Assembly: GCF_014197015.1 (NCBI RefSeq)
Contig: NZ_JACIET010000001.1
Location: 310,001-374,000, forward strand
Length of the DNA: 64,000 nt
Source of the DNA: Niveibacterium umoris
GTDB lineage: Bacteria; Pseudomonadota; Gammaproteobacteria; Burkholderiales; Rhodocyclaceae
Direction of reading: 5' to 3'
How positions within the stretch are numbered: the first letter of the stretch is position 1; each line of letters starts with the position of its first letter. Positions 36,210-44,699 of this stretch are shown piece after piece. The notes under the pieces were generated by a model. That model worked only from the letters and a program-made list of their open reading frames with translations. It was not told the origin of the DNA and ran no database searches. Made by a program: the position numbers and the translations under genes.

Positions 36210-36929
36210 TCAGTCGATTCGCAGGTTCTTCGACCAACGGTGATAGATCGCCTCGGCGACCTGTTGGCTCACAGGCAGCGCCGACGGGGTTGCCGCGTGA
36301 ATGCCCGGGATGCTCTGTACGCCGGGCGACGTGTGCGTCGCGATCTCGGCCTGGCCCTCATGGCTGGTGGTCCAGGCGGCGATTTTTTCGGTGGTGATCT
36401 CGCAATGGAACTGCATCGCGATGTGCTTCTCGCCAATGCTGAAAGCCTGGTTCGCACAGTAGGGACTGGTGCCGAGCAGCACGGCGCCGGGCGGCAGGTC
36501 GAAGCTGTCGGAATGCCAATGGAAGATCGGGAACTGTGTGGTGCCGAACCATTCGAGCGCTGCATCAGCGGCATGTGCGTCGATCGGGATCCAGCCGATC
36601 TCGGCCTGTGGCGCCCGGCGAATCCGTGCGCCGAGGGCGGAGGCCATCAGTTGGCCACCGAGGCAATGCCCGAGCACCGGGACTTCCGCTTGCATCGCGG
36701 CGCGGATCAGGCGTTCGGTGTCGCGCAGGTGGGCGAGATCGTCATTCACGCTCATCGGCCCGCCCAGCACGCACAGGCCAGCATAGCTGTCGATCGTGGC
36801 CGGGACCGCATGGCCCCGCCAGACCTCGATGATGTCGAGGGTGTGGCCCTGTCGTTCGGCCCAGTTCGCGAAGTGCCCGGGGCCGTCATTGGCGACGTTC
36901 TGGATCACTGCAATCGGTTTGCTGCGCAT
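36210..36929 (-). CDS. Class I glutamine-amidotransferase-like protein
   Basis: A 239-residue protein of the GATase1/GMP-synthase-like fold. The nucleophile elbow is VLGHCLGGQLMA, and the His-Glu part of the triad is in QFHCEIT. The start at 36929 (MRSKPIAVIQ) follows AGGA; an upstream in-frame ATG at 37034 lies in the promoter. No synthase domain is attached. It is divergent from speB-puuB, so a role in cleaving gamma-glutamyl compounds of polyamine breakdown is possible; family members also include unknown hydrolases. The true PuuD homologue is the different protein at 44700. Confidence 0.83.
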   Translation of the reverse strand: MRSKPIAVIQNVANDGPGHFANWAERQGHTLDIIEVWRGHAVPATIDSYAGLCVLGGPMSVNDDLAHLRDTERLIRAAMQAEVPVLGHCLGGQLMASALGARIRRAPQAEIGWIPIDAHAADAALEWFGTTQFPIFHWHSDSFDLPPGAVLLGTSPYCANQAFSIGEKHIAMQFHCEITTEKIAAWTTSHEGQAEIATHTSPGVQSIPGIHAATPSALPVSQQVAEAIYHRWSKNLRID

Positions 36930-37140
36930 GGGTTTCCTGAGTTTGTCCTGACGGGTGGTCGGGGCAGCGGTCGTGGCCGGGCAATGACCGGCGCACGCCA
37001 TGCCGAAATTGTCGTTGTCAGCGCAAAAAGTCAAATGGTACTATCACAACTGCAATTACGGAAAACCAATAGAACCATTGCGGTGCATGACGCCTCAGAC
37101 TGGTGCCCCGGAATGCATAGACTTGCCCAGAGGACCCGCA
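36930..37140. promoter_or_regulatory. Divergent promoter region with TGGTAC element
   Basis: The 211 bp between the amidotransferase and speB contain an AT-rich core at about 37020-37080 with TGGTAC at 37036-37041. A similar TGGTAC and the related ATACCA and CTACCA half-sites occur upstream of mocR/ald at 43451-43517. This may mark a shared regulator binding site, perhaps the MocR protein encoded at 41898. Confidence 0.4.
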
Positions 37141-38067
37141 ATGAGTGATCACGCCTTTCCGTTCCTGTCCGCCGGCACCTTCCTTCTCGCGCCGACGCGC
37201 CAGCAAGCGCCCGACCGGCCCTTCTGCGTCGCCGGCATCGCGTGGGATGGTTCGGTGACGAACCGGCCGGGCGCACGCTTCGGGCCGTCGGCCATTCGCC
37301 GCGCCAGCCAGATGCTGTGCGACGCCGAGCACCCGGTGTTCAACCGCGCGCCACACGGCCATGTCTGCGACGCGGGCGACCTGTTCCTGCCCAACACCAG
37401 TCTAGACACGATGCGTGCGGCCCTGCAGCCGCAAGCCGAGGCACTGATTGCCGCGCATCGCATGGCCTGGATCGGCGGCGATCACTCGATCACGCTGCCC
37501 TTGTTGCGTGCCTACCGCAAGGTGCTCGGCCGGCCGCTCGCGCTGGTGCATTTCGATGCGCACTGCGACACCTGGACCGACCACTTCGGCGAACCCTCGG
37601 GGCACGGCACCTGGACCTACGAAGCCCTGAAGGAGGGCCTGGTGATCCCGGAGGCCACGGTGCAGATCGGCATCCGCTCGGCTGGTGTGCGTGAAGCGCG
37701 CGAATACGTGAATACCGTTGGCGGGCGAGTGTTTACCGCGCGCGAGATGCGCGGCGCCGAAAGCCCATCGCAACTCGCCTTTGTCATCGACGAGATTCGC
37801 CGCCGGGTTGCGGCCGCAGGCAATCCGCCCCTTTATCTGTCGCTCGATATCGATTGCCTGGATCCGGCCTTCGCGCCCGGAACCGGTACGCCTGAACCGG
37901 GCGGAATGACCTCCGCCCAGGTGCTGACGATTCTCGAAGAGACGGCCGATCTGCCCTGGGTCGGCATGGACTGCGTCGAAGTCGCGCCGCCCTACGATGT
38001 TTCCGAACTCACCACCAACGCCGCCTCCACCTTCCTGTGGACCTGGCTCGCCGGACAAGCCCGATGA
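37141..38067 (+). CDS. speB: Agmatinase-type ureohydrolase
   Basis: A 308-residue binuclear manganese ureohydrolase. The metal ligands are visible in IGGDHSITLPLL, LVHFDAHCDTW and LSLDIDCLDPAFAPGTGTPE. SVTNRPGARFGPSAIR is typical of agmatinases, which turn agmatine into putrescine and urea. HCDTW replaces the common HTDTY, so guanidinobutyrase or a related guanidino substrate remains possible. The ATG at 37141 comes a short way after AGAGGA. The stop overlaps the puuB start (ATGA), so product and next enzyme are translationally coupled, which supports agmatine or guanidino-amine breakdown. Confidence 0.88.
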   Translation: MSDHAFPFLSAGTFLLAPTRQQAPDRPFCVAGIAWDGSVTNRPGARFGPSAIRRASQMLCDAEHPVFNRAPHGHVCDAGDLFLPNTSLDTMRAALQPQAEALIAAHRMAWIGGDHSITLPLLRAYRKVLGRPLALVHFDAHCDTWTDHFGEPSGHGTWTYEALKEGLVIPEATVQIGIRSAGVREAREYVNTVGGRVFTAREMRGAESPSQLAFVIDEIRRRVAAAGNPPLYLSLDIDCLDPAFAPGTGTPEPGGMTSAQVLTILEETADLPWVGMDCVEVAPPYDVSELTTNAASTFLWTWLAGQAR

Positions 38068-39380
38068 ACGCCCCTTTGCCCCGATTCTCCGAAGATGCGC
38101 GTGAGCAGTCGCTCACCACACATTCCTACTACCTCGCGACGGCGCCGGCGGCCGGCCCATGGCCGACGCTGCAGGGTGCGGTGCAAGCGGACGTTTGCGT
38201 GGTGGGTGGTGGTTTTGCCGGCTTGTCGTCTGCGATCGAGCTTGCTCAGAAGGGCTTCAGCGTCGTGGTGCTGGAAGCCGAGCAGGTCGGCTGGGGCGCG
38301 TCGGGGCGCAACGGTGGGCAGGCCATCGTGGGCCACGCGTCGGACGCGCCGTTCGAAAGCCAGCTCGGCGACGCCGATGCCCGCACCGCCTGGTCGGTGA
38401 CCGTGGAAGGGCTGCAGTTGATCCGCGAACGGATCGCGCACTTCAACATCGATTGTGATTTCGTGCCCGGCTACAAATACCTCGCCGTCAACGAGCGCAA
38501 GGCCCATGCGCTGTACGAGTGGTACGAACATGTCACCAGTTTCTACAAGCACCCTTACTGGTCCTGGATCGGGCGCAAGGACATCGGTGCGCACATTGCC
38601 AGCCCGCGCTTTCACTCCGGCCTGCACGACACCTTGTCGGGCCACCTGCATCCCTTGAAGTACTGCCGAGGGCTTGCGCGCGCAGCGGATAGCCTTGGGG
38701 TGAAGATTTTCGAGAACAGCCGCGTCACAGCGGTGGAACGGGGCGACCGCCCGGTCGTGAAGACGGCCAGCGGACAAGTGCAGGCGCGCTTCGTGGTGTT
38801 GGCGGGCAATTGCTATCTCGGCGGCCTGGTGCCGGAATTGCAGTCGCGCATCATGCCGGTCGGCACCTATGTGGTGGCCTCCGAGCCGTTGCAGCCGGAC
38901 GTGGCAGATTCGCTGATCCGCGAGCGCGCGGCGGTCTGCGATTCGAACTTCGTGCTGGACTACTTCCGCGTCTCGCCCGATCACCGGGTGCTCTTCGGTG
39001 GTCGTGTCAGCTACAGCGGCATGACGCCGCCCAATCTCAGGGCGGGCCTCAAGCGCCGCATGCTCAAGACCTTCCCGCAACTGGGCGAGGCGGTGAAGGT
39101 CGATTACGCCTGGGGCGGCTTCGTCGATATCTCGATGAACCGCGCGCCGGATTTCGGCCGACTGGCACCGAACATCTATTACCTGCAGGGCTTTTCCGGG
39201 CACGGTCTGTCCTTGACTGGCGTGGCCGGGCGCTTGGTGGCCGAGGCGATCGCCGGGCAGGCGGGCCGCTTCGACATCTACGCCCGACTGCGTCACCGAC
39301 CCTTCCCCGGCGGGAATTTGCTGCGCACGCCCGCGCTGGTGCTGGGCATGGCCTGGTATCGCCTGCGCGACATGCTGTGA
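38064..39380 (+). CDS. puuB: Gamma-glutamylputrescine oxidoreductase
   Basis: A 438-residue FAD oxidase of the DAO family that lines up with E. coli PuuB almost throughout. Matches include SYYLATAPAAGPWPTLQG at the N-terminus, VCVVGGGFAGLSSAIELA at the FAD site, GWGASGRNGGQ, GHLHPLKYCRGLARAADSLG and the C-terminal YYLQGFSGHGLSLTGVAGRL. PuuB oxidises gamma-glutamylputrescine to the aldehyde, H2O2 and ammonia. The start overlaps the speB stop by four bases. The matching PuuA, PuuC and PuuD are encoded 6-18 kb away, so the pathway is split between operons. Confidence 0.9.
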   Translation: MNAPLPRFSEDAREQSLTTHSYYLATAPAAGPWPTLQGAVQADVCVVGGGFAGLSSAIELAQKGFSVVVLEAEQVGWGASGRNGGQAIVGHASDAPFESQLGDADARTAWSVTVEGLQLIRERIAHFNIDCDFVPGYKYLAVNERKAHALYEWYEHVTSFYKHPYWSWIGRKDIGAHIASPRFHSGLHDTLSGHLHPLKYCRGLARAADSLGVKIFENSRVTAVERGDRPVVKTASGQVQARFVVLAGNCYLGGLVPELQSRIMPVGTYVVASEPLQPDVADSLIRERAAVCDSNFVLDYFRVSPDHRVLFGGRVSYSGMTPPNLRAGLKRRMLKTFPQLGEAVKVDYAWGGFVDISMNRAPDFGRLAPNIYYLQGFSGHGLSLTGVAGRLVAEAIAGQAGRFDIYARLRHRPFPGGNLLRTPALVLGMAWYRLRDML

Positions 39381-39408
39381 ACGGCGCGATGCGCGTCAGG
39401 GAGTCTTC

Positions 39409-39774
39409 GTGAGTCGTATTGTTTCGTTCAATGAAAGCAGCGCGGCGCCGGAGGCATTCGCACCGGCAGCGGAGCGCATCGTGTCCGGCAACCCGCAGCA
39501 GGTGGCGCTGAATCACTACGAAGGCGCCGACGGCCGTTTGCTCGCCGGTGAGTGGCGCTGTGATCCCGGTGCCTGGCGGCTGGTCTATGACCCGGACGAG
39601 TACGAGTTCTGCCAGATTCTGGAAGGGCACATCCGGCTGACGGATGAAGCGGGCAGGGCGCGTGAGTACCGGGCGGGCGATGCCTTCGTGATCGAAGCGG
39701 GTTTCCGCGGCACCTGGGAGACTTTGAGCTACTGCCGCAAGCACTACGTGATCTGCCGGATCCCCGCGGCCTGA
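39409..39774 (+). CDS. Small cupin-fold protein (Cupin_3/DUF861)
   Basis: A 121-residue single-domain cupin. The beta-barrel motifs are WRLVYDPDEYEFCQILEGHIR and YRAGDAFVIEAGFRGTWE. WETLSYCRKHYVIC resembles the EutQ/ureidoglycine-aminohydrolase-like cupin family. The start is GTG at 39409. It is 28 bp after puuB and is repeatedly found next to such FAD amine oxidases, which suggests a role with the same substrate or as a regulatory binder. Catalysis is unproven; the usual metal histidines are not obvious. Confidence 0.8.
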   Translation: MSRIVSFNESSAAPEAFAPAAERIVSGNPQQVALNHYEGADGRLLAGEWRCDPGAWRLVYDPDEYEFCQILEGHIRLTDEAGRAREYRAGDAFVIEAGFRGTWETLSYCRKHYVICRIPAA

Positions 39775-39782
39775 CTATCCGG

Positions 39783-39810
39783 TGCGGGGGCGGCTCGATT
39801 CGCCCCCGCA
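39783..39810. terminator. Strong stem-loop between convergent cupin and ompA-like genes
   Basis: TGCGGGGGCG-N8-CGCCCCCGCA is a perfect 10-bp stem between two convergent stop codons. No T tract follows on either strand, but the position suggests shared transcription termination or 3'-end protection for both genes. Confidence 0.55.
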
Positions 39811-39829
39811 GCGTGTTCGAAGCGCCAGC

Positions 39830-40897
39830 TCAGTTGTTCGGCACCAGTTCCACCCGACGGTTCTTGGCCTTGCCGTCTTCACTGCTGTTGCTCGCGACCG
39901 GGCTGGCAAAGGACACGCCGACCGGCGTGAGGCGCTTGCGGTCGATCTTGTACTGGCTGGCAAGCACGCCGATCACCGCTTCGGCACGCCGGCGCGACAG
40001 ATCCATGTTCGCTGCGAAGCCGCCCACGTTGTCGGTGTGGCCGACCACCAGCAGGTTCAAGCCCTGATTGCTCGTCAGCAATCTTGCGATCTGTTCCAGC
40101 GTGTCCCTGGACTCGGGCTTCACGTCGGCCTTGCCGGAATCGAAGTACAGGCCGTAGAGCGCAACCCGTCCGCCGGTGTTGATCGCCTGTGCCATTTCCT
40201 CCGCTTTGACGGTCACCATCTTTTGCGCCATCGCCTGTTGTTCCAGCAGGTCGACGATCACCACGGTGCGATCGTGGAAGGCCTTGCAGTAGAGATCATC
40301 CTTCAGCGAGAAGGCGAGCACGGCGGCGACCGCGTTGCCCTTGGGCAGATCAAGACTGGCGTAACGCTGCTCCGATGTGCGTGAGGTCTGGGCGCAGTTG
40401 CCGTTGGTAAAGGCTGCTTCCTTCACACGGTTCTCCGGCCACAACACCATCGCGATGCTCTGGTCGCCGCCGCCGCCGCTGCTGGTGCGCGCGGGGTCGC
40501 CGCCGCAGTCGGGGCTCTTGCACTCGAACAGGGTTTTGCCGCCTTTGGCTGCTGCGTCGTTCTGATAGTTGCGTATCGCTTGCAGCGGCGAAACGCCCGC
40601 CGGCAGCAGGTAAACCAGCCGCGTGCGGCGGCCCTCAAGCTGACGACTCTGCGTCGGCTCAAACACGTTGTTGTTGTGGGCGTCGCGTTTGTTCGCGTCG
40701 GCGACCCGCTTGAGAGGGCCGAGCGGCAATGTCAGCTCGTCGAACTCCTTGGTCTCATACGAGACGATCAAGGCGCCGGCGTAACGGCCCAGCAGGGGCG
40801 AGTCTTTCGCGCCCGCGATGTCAGCTTTCGGAATCGATGCATCGCCCAGCGCAATGCCGGAACACAGCAGCAGGAACAAGCTCAGCAGGCGTTTCAT
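39830..40897 (-). CDS. OmpA-family protein with DUF4892-like N-terminal domain
   Basis: A 355-residue exported protein. The start at 40897 (MKRLLSLFLLLCSGIALGDA) gives a clean signal peptide. Residues 20-200 resemble DUF4892 (SYETKEFDELTLPLGPLKR; GRRTRLVYLLPAGVSPLQAIRNY), with paired cysteines (ECKSPDCGG; NGNCAQ). Residues 235-355 are the OmpA peptidoglycan-binding domain (YFDSGKADVKPESRDTLEQI; VVGHTDNVGG; NRRVELV). It probably links the outer membrane to the cell wall. It has no evident link to the polyamine genes around it. Confidence 0.88.
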   Translation of the reverse strand: MKRLLSLFLLLCSGIALGDASIPKADIAGAKDSPLLGRYAGALIVSYETKEFDELTLPLGPLKRVADANKRDAHNNNVFEPTQSRQLEGRRTRLVYLLPAGVSPLQAIRNYQNDAAAKGGKTLFECKSPDCGGDPARTSSGGGGDQSIAMVLWPENRVKEAAFTNGNCAQTSRTSEQRYASLDLPKGNAVAAVLAFSLKDDLYCKAFHDRTVVIVDLLEQQAMAQKMVTVKAEEMAQAINTGGRVALYGLYFDSGKADVKPESRDTLEQIARLLTSNQGLNLLVVGHTDNVGGFAANMDLSRRRAEAVIGVLASQYKIDRKRLTPVGVSFASPVASNSSEDGKAKNRRVELVPNN

Positions 40898-41212
40898 TGG
40901 GGTCCCCTGTCGGTCAAGTCGCAAAGCGGCAGCATGCAGCCACCAACGGATTGCAGCGTGATATCCGGGTTCATCCTGCCGGGCCGCGTCCGCCAGAGGC
41001 TTGATCCAGCTCACGGCGCTCAGGTGCGCATGCGTTGCAGCGTGTGGGGCCTAAAAGCGCGGTGACAAGAAAGGGGGAGCAGACGCGGATGGGTGCTCGA
41101 CAGCGCGCACCCGAATCCAGGGCGCTTGCCCGCGTGCGCTCGGATGCTTGGGTGGTCTGCGACGCGCGACGGCCCTTTGGGTCAGCGAACCGTGGCGGAG
41201 GGGTCGAAATGG
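40898..41212. other. Intergenic region without a convincing gene
   Basis: About 315 bp separate the ompA-like start from the dksA terminator. It must carry the ompA-like promoter on the minus strand. Short open frames on both strands lack ribosome sites and recognisable motifs. No RNA gene or repeat is seen. Confidence 0.4.
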
Positions 41213-41237
41213 CAAAACCGGGAGCAGGGCTCCCGGT
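41213..41237 (-). terminator. Rho-independent terminator after dksA-like gene
   Basis: On the minus strand, ACCGGGAGC-CCT-GCTCCCGGT is followed by TTTTGCC (41216-41213 carries the T run). It lies 22 bp after the stop of the DksA-like gene. Confidence 0.8.
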
Positions 41238-41258
41238 CGTTCTTGCTGCAAAGGCGCT

Positions 41259-41693
41259 TCAGCCGCCGCGCATCTTGCGGCGTTTTTCGTAGCGCTCTTG
41301 CGCTTCGACGCTGTACGTCGCGGTGGGGCGGGCGATCAGGCGTGCGATGCCGATCGGCTCTCCGGTCTCTTCGCACCAGCCGAAGTTGCCGGAATCGATC
41401 CGCTGCAGGGCTTCGTCGATCTTGTGCAAGAGCTTGCGTTCGCGGTCGCGCACGCGCAGTTCGAGGGTGTGATCTTCTTCGACGGAAGCACGGTCAGACG
41501 GATCGGGCGTGGCTTCGTTTTCCTGCAGGTGCAGTGTCGTGTGCTTGGCGGACGCCAGCAGTGCATCGCGTTCGAGTGTCAGTCGCTCGCGAAAGAAGGC
41601 GAGCTGTCGCGGCGACATGTAGTCGTCCATCGGGGCCGCGAGCATTTCTTCCTGGGTCGGAATCGTTCTGGGGGCGTCGACGGTTTCGTTCAT
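41259..41693 (-). CDS. dksA: DksA/TraR-family transcription factor, zinc finger reduced
   Basis: A 144-residue protein of DksA type. The coiled coil spans about residues 30-95 (FFRERLTLERDALLASAKHT), with an acidic tip including DPSDRASVEEDHTLELRVRD. The C-terminal globular part reads GWCEETGEPIGIARLIARPT. Only one of the four zinc-ligand cysteines of E. coli DksA is left (C-x-x-T, and no pair near ATYSVEAQERYE). AGGAGA before 41693 decides the start; an in-frame ATG lies at 41762. DksA modulates RNA polymerase with ppGpp. Cysteine-poor DksA forms exist in proteobacteria and can work without zinc. Confidence 0.88.
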   Translation of the reverse strand: MNETVDAPRTIPTQEEMLAAPMDDYMSPRQLAFFRERLTLERDALLASAKHTTLHLQENEATPDPSDRASVEEDHTLELRVRDRERKLLHKIDEALQRIDSGNFGWCEETGEPIGIARLIARPTATYSVEAQERYEKRRKMRGG

Positions 41694-41897
41694 GGTCTCT
41701 TCTCCTGTTGGCCCGTGCCCGGGGTGCGCCGTTGATGCTGTCGCCGGCCCGGTCATGTGCATAGCGTTTCCTTGATGTTCTTGGGCTCGTCTCGCCGCGT
41801 GTGCGCACCATACACCACAACCATGTCAGGTGTACGCAGGGCACGCATGTGAGCCTACCGCGAATGTACTGGCAGCGATCTGCCGCCCATCAACTCC

Positions 41898-43448
41898 TCA
41901 GCTACGTCCGGCGGAGGCGGCCTTCACCACGTTGCCCAGCAGGCGGCCGTAGTAGGCAATCTTGTCTGTCGGGACATACGCGTAGCCAACGACCAGGCCA
42001 CGTTCCTTCTGTGGGCCGATGTAGTAGGTGGACAGCGCACGCACATGCAGCCCCTGTTCGGCGGCTTCCTGGGCCAGCCGTTCGTCGTCGGTGCCGGGCG
42101 GCAACTGGATCACCAGGTGCAGGCCGGATTCTTCCTTCGACAGGCTTGCCGCATTGCCGAGAATCGGCTTCAACGTGCGCTGCAATAACTCCCGCCGCTG
42201 GCCGTACAACTGCCGGATGCGCCGCACGTGGGTCGCAAAGTGGCCCTGTTCCAGGAAGTCCGCCAGGGCCGCCTGCTGCATCATCTGGCCCGGTCGCTGC
42301 AGGTCGTACAGCGCACTGCGGAACGGCGCAACCAGTGCCGGTGGTACCACCATGTAGCCGACCTTGATGCCCGGATACAGGATCTTGGAAAAGGTCCCCA
42401 TGTAGACCACGCGATCGTGGGTGTCGAGACCTTGCAGCGACGACAGCGGCCGCCCGGTATAGCGGAATTCGCTGTCGTAGTCGTCTTCCAGGATCCAGGC
42501 GCTGGTGCGGGCAGCGATGTCGAGCAGCAGGCGCCGCCGCGCGAGGCTCATGACGACGCTTTTCGGATACTGGTGCGAGGGAGTCAGGTAGATCAGCTTG
42601 GGTTGAATCTGCAGATCGTCTTGCTGGGGGTTCATGCCCTCGTCGTCGACCAGCACCGGGTGCAGGTTCAGGTCGCGCGACTCGAAGACGCGCTGCGCCC
42701 CCCAGTAGCACGGATCTTCAACCCAGGCGGTATCGCCGGCATCGGCCAGCAACTGCGCGCAGAGGTCGAGCGAATGCTGAGTGCCGCCGGTAATCAGAAC
42801 CTGATCCACCGTTACCCGTACCGAGCGCGAGACCCGCAGGTAGTCGGCAATGGCGCGGCGCAGCGGCAGGTAGCCGCCGTTCTGACCATAGTCCAGCAAC
42901 TCCGGCCGAGCCTCGCGCCAGTATTTGTTTTGCAGGCGTTGCCAGAGCTTGATCGGGAACACCGAGAAATCGTCGTCGCCCGGAACGAAGGGCTGGATCT
43001 CATATCGATGGCCCGAGGCGTGTTCCGCGACCCGGCGGCCACGTACCGACAAAGTGGTCTCATTGACGATAGTGGTGCCTTCAAGTGGTGCGTGCTGCGG
43101 TGCAGTGGCACCATCTTGATGCGAATTCTTGATTTGTCGGTTGGGTGCCAATTCGTCAGTGGCTGGTTCGGGCAGGGTGTCGGCGACGAAGGTGCCGCTG
43201 CCGGTGCGCGAGCTGACATAGCCTTCGGCCAACAGCTGTTCGAAGGCGGTTACTACGGTGTTGCGCGAGAGCCCAAGATCCCTTGCCAGATCTCGTGTTG
43301 AAGGGAGTTTGCTGCCAACGGGAAGGCGCCGTGAGAGCACCGCTGAACGAATCGCTTCGTACAAGCGGCGATGGCGCGGCACGTTTCCCGCGCGGGCGCG
43401 CTGGTCCATTTCGGCCAGGATCAGATCGGCAATTGGCAGGGAGCTCAC
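41898..43448 (-). CDS. MocR-type GntR/aminotransferase-fold regulator
   Basis: A 516-residue MocR/GabR-like regulator. The N-terminal GntR winged helix (about 20-90) reads LYEAIRSAVLSRRLPVGSKL and LGLSRNTVVTAFEQLLAEGY. After a variable linker, a fold-type I aminotransferase domain follows (from about 160), with ILEDDYDSEFRY and the PLP-lysine site GTFSKILYPGIKVGY. MocR proteins use PLP with an amine or amino acid as inducer; GabR senses GABA. It is divergent from ald and close to puuD-puuA-spuC, so it is the best candidate controller of the putrescine/GABA genes, probably sensing GABA, putrescine or alanine with PLP. Confidence 0.93.
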   Translation of the reverse strand: MSSLPIADLILAEMDQRARAGNVPRHRRLYEAIRSAVLSRRLPVGSKLPSTRDLARDLGLSRNTVVTAFEQLLAEGYVSSRTGSGTFVADTLPEPATDELAPNRQIKNSHQDGATAPQHAPLEGTTIVNETTLSVRGRRVAEHASGHRYEIQPFVPGDDDFSVFPIKLWQRLQNKYWREARPELLDYGQNGGYLPLRRAIADYLRVSRSVRVTVDQVLITGGTQHSLDLCAQLLADAGDTAWVEDPCYWGAQRVFESRDLNLHPVLVDDEGMNPQQDDLQIQPKLIYLTPSHQYPKSVVMSLARRRLLLDIAARTSAWILEDDYDSEFRYTGRPLSSLQGLDTHDRVVYMGTFSKILYPGIKVGYMVVPPALVAPFRSALYDLQRPGQMMQQAALADFLEQGHFATHVRRIRQLYGQRRELLQRTLKPILGNAASLSKEESGLHLVIQLPPGTDDERLAQEAAEQGLHVRALSTYYIGPQKERGLVVGYAYVPTDKIAYYGRLLGNVVKAASAGRS

Positions 43449-43450
43449 AG

Positions 43451-43517
43451 TGGTACCGTTGAGATTTTGAAAGTGGCGCTTTCAATAATACCAAAACGGG
43501 CTACATTGTCACTACCA
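43451..43517. promoter_or_regulatory. Predicted MocR operator region between mocR and ald
   Basis: This region contains TGGTAC (43451-43456), the inverted repeat TTGAAAG-N5-CTTTCAA (43467-43485), ATACCA (43488-43493) and CTACCA (43512-43517). The two direct ACCA half-sites start 24 bp apart, similar to the ATACCA direct repeats that B. subtilis GabR binds. Binding here would control both divergent genes. Confidence 0.5.
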
Positions 43518-43579
43518 ATTGGATGCTTCAGCGACCACACTGTGTGGGTGGGACGCAGGGCGCGAGCGAGGGGGGAACC

Positions 43580-44683
43580 ATGCTTGTAGGCGTAACCAAG
43601 GAAATCAAGAATCACGAGTACCGCGTCGGCATTACGCCGGCAGGTGCTTCGGAGTTGGTGCGAAACGGGCACCGGGTGATGGTCCAGAGCCAGGCGGGGG
43701 CCGGCGTTGGATTCACAGATGAACACTATGTCGCGGCAGGCGCTCAGATCGTGCCGGACGCAGCCACGGTGTTCGCCGAGGCCGAAATGGTCGTCAAGGT
43801 CAAGGAGCCGCAGCCGCAGGAGTGCCGCGCGCTGCGCCCGGGTCAGGTGCTGTTCACCTACCTGCATCTCGCGCCGGATCCCGAGCAGACGCGTCTGCTG
43901 GTCGATTCCGATGCGGTCGCCATCGCTTACGAAACCGTGACCGACGATCGCGGTGGTCTGCCGCTGCTCGCGCCGATGAGCGAAGTGGCGGGTCGCATGG
44001 CGATTCAGGCGGGCGCGAAGGCGCTGGAAAAATCCCAGGGGGGTGCTGGCGTGCTGCTGCCGGGTGTTCCCGGCGTGCCGGCGGCCAAGGTGCTGGTGCT
44101 CGGCGGTGGCGTGGTCGGCGTGAATGCTGCCCGCGTAGCGATGGGCATCGGCGCGCAGGTCACGATTCTGGATGTCTCGCTCAACCGCCTCAAGGAACTT
44201 GACGCGCTGTATGGCCCCAACCTGCAGACGCTGTATTCGAACCGCGCGAATCTGGAAGAGGCGCTCGGCGAGGCCGATCTGGTGGTTGGCGCCGTGCTGA
44301 TTCCGGGCGCTGCCGCGCCCAAGCTGATCACCCGCGACATGCTCACGCTGATGAAGCCCGGTTCGGTGATTGTCGACGTGGCGGTGGATCAGGGCGGCTG
44401 CGCTGAGACCACGCACGCCACGACGCACCAGGACCCGACTTACATCGTCGATGGCGTCGTGCATTACTGCGTGGCGAACATGCCCGGCGGCGTCGCCCGT
44501 ACCTCGACGCTGGCGCTGACGAATGCGACCTTGCCCTTCGTGCTGCAACTTGCAAACAAGGGCTATCGCAAGGCCCTTGAGGATAACCGTCACCTGCGTA
44601 ACGGGTTGAACATCCACCGCGGCAAGGTCACGTACGAAGCGGTCGCTCGCGACCTTGGTTACGAGTACCACGCCGAATTCTGA
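43580..44683 (+). CDS. ald: Alanine dehydrogenase
   Basis: A 367-residue NAD-dependent enzyme. The N-terminus is [45 protein letters not shown] and [20 protein letters not shown] are Ald signatures. The NAD site is [22 protein letters not shown]. It oxidises L-alanine to pyruvate and ammonia. GGGGGAACC precedes the ATG at 43580. It heads the cluster with puuD and puuA and is divergent from mocR. Since SpuC- and GabT-type transaminases often use pyruvate and make alanine, Ald here would regenerate pyruvate and release ammonia, closing the cycle. Confidence 0.95.
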   Translation: MLVGVTKEIKNHEYRVGITPAGASELVRNGHRVMVQSQAGAGVGFTDEHYVAAGAQIVPDAATVFAEAEMVVKVKEPQPQECRALRPGQVLFTYLHLAPDPEQTRLLVDSDAVAIAYETVTDDRGGLPLLAPMSEVAGRMAIQAGAKALEKSQGGAGVLLPGVPGVPAAKVLVLGGGVVGVNAARVAMGIGAQVTILDVSLNRLKELDALYGPNLQTLYSNRANLEEALGEADLVVGAVLIPGAAAPKLITRDMLTLMKPGSVIVDVAVDQGGCAETTHATTHQDPTYIVDGVVHYCVANMPGGVARTSTLALTNATLPFVLQLANKGYRKALEDNRHLRNGLNIHRGKVTYEAVARDLGYEYHAEF

Positions 44684-44699
44684 AACCGGGTTGTTCCGC

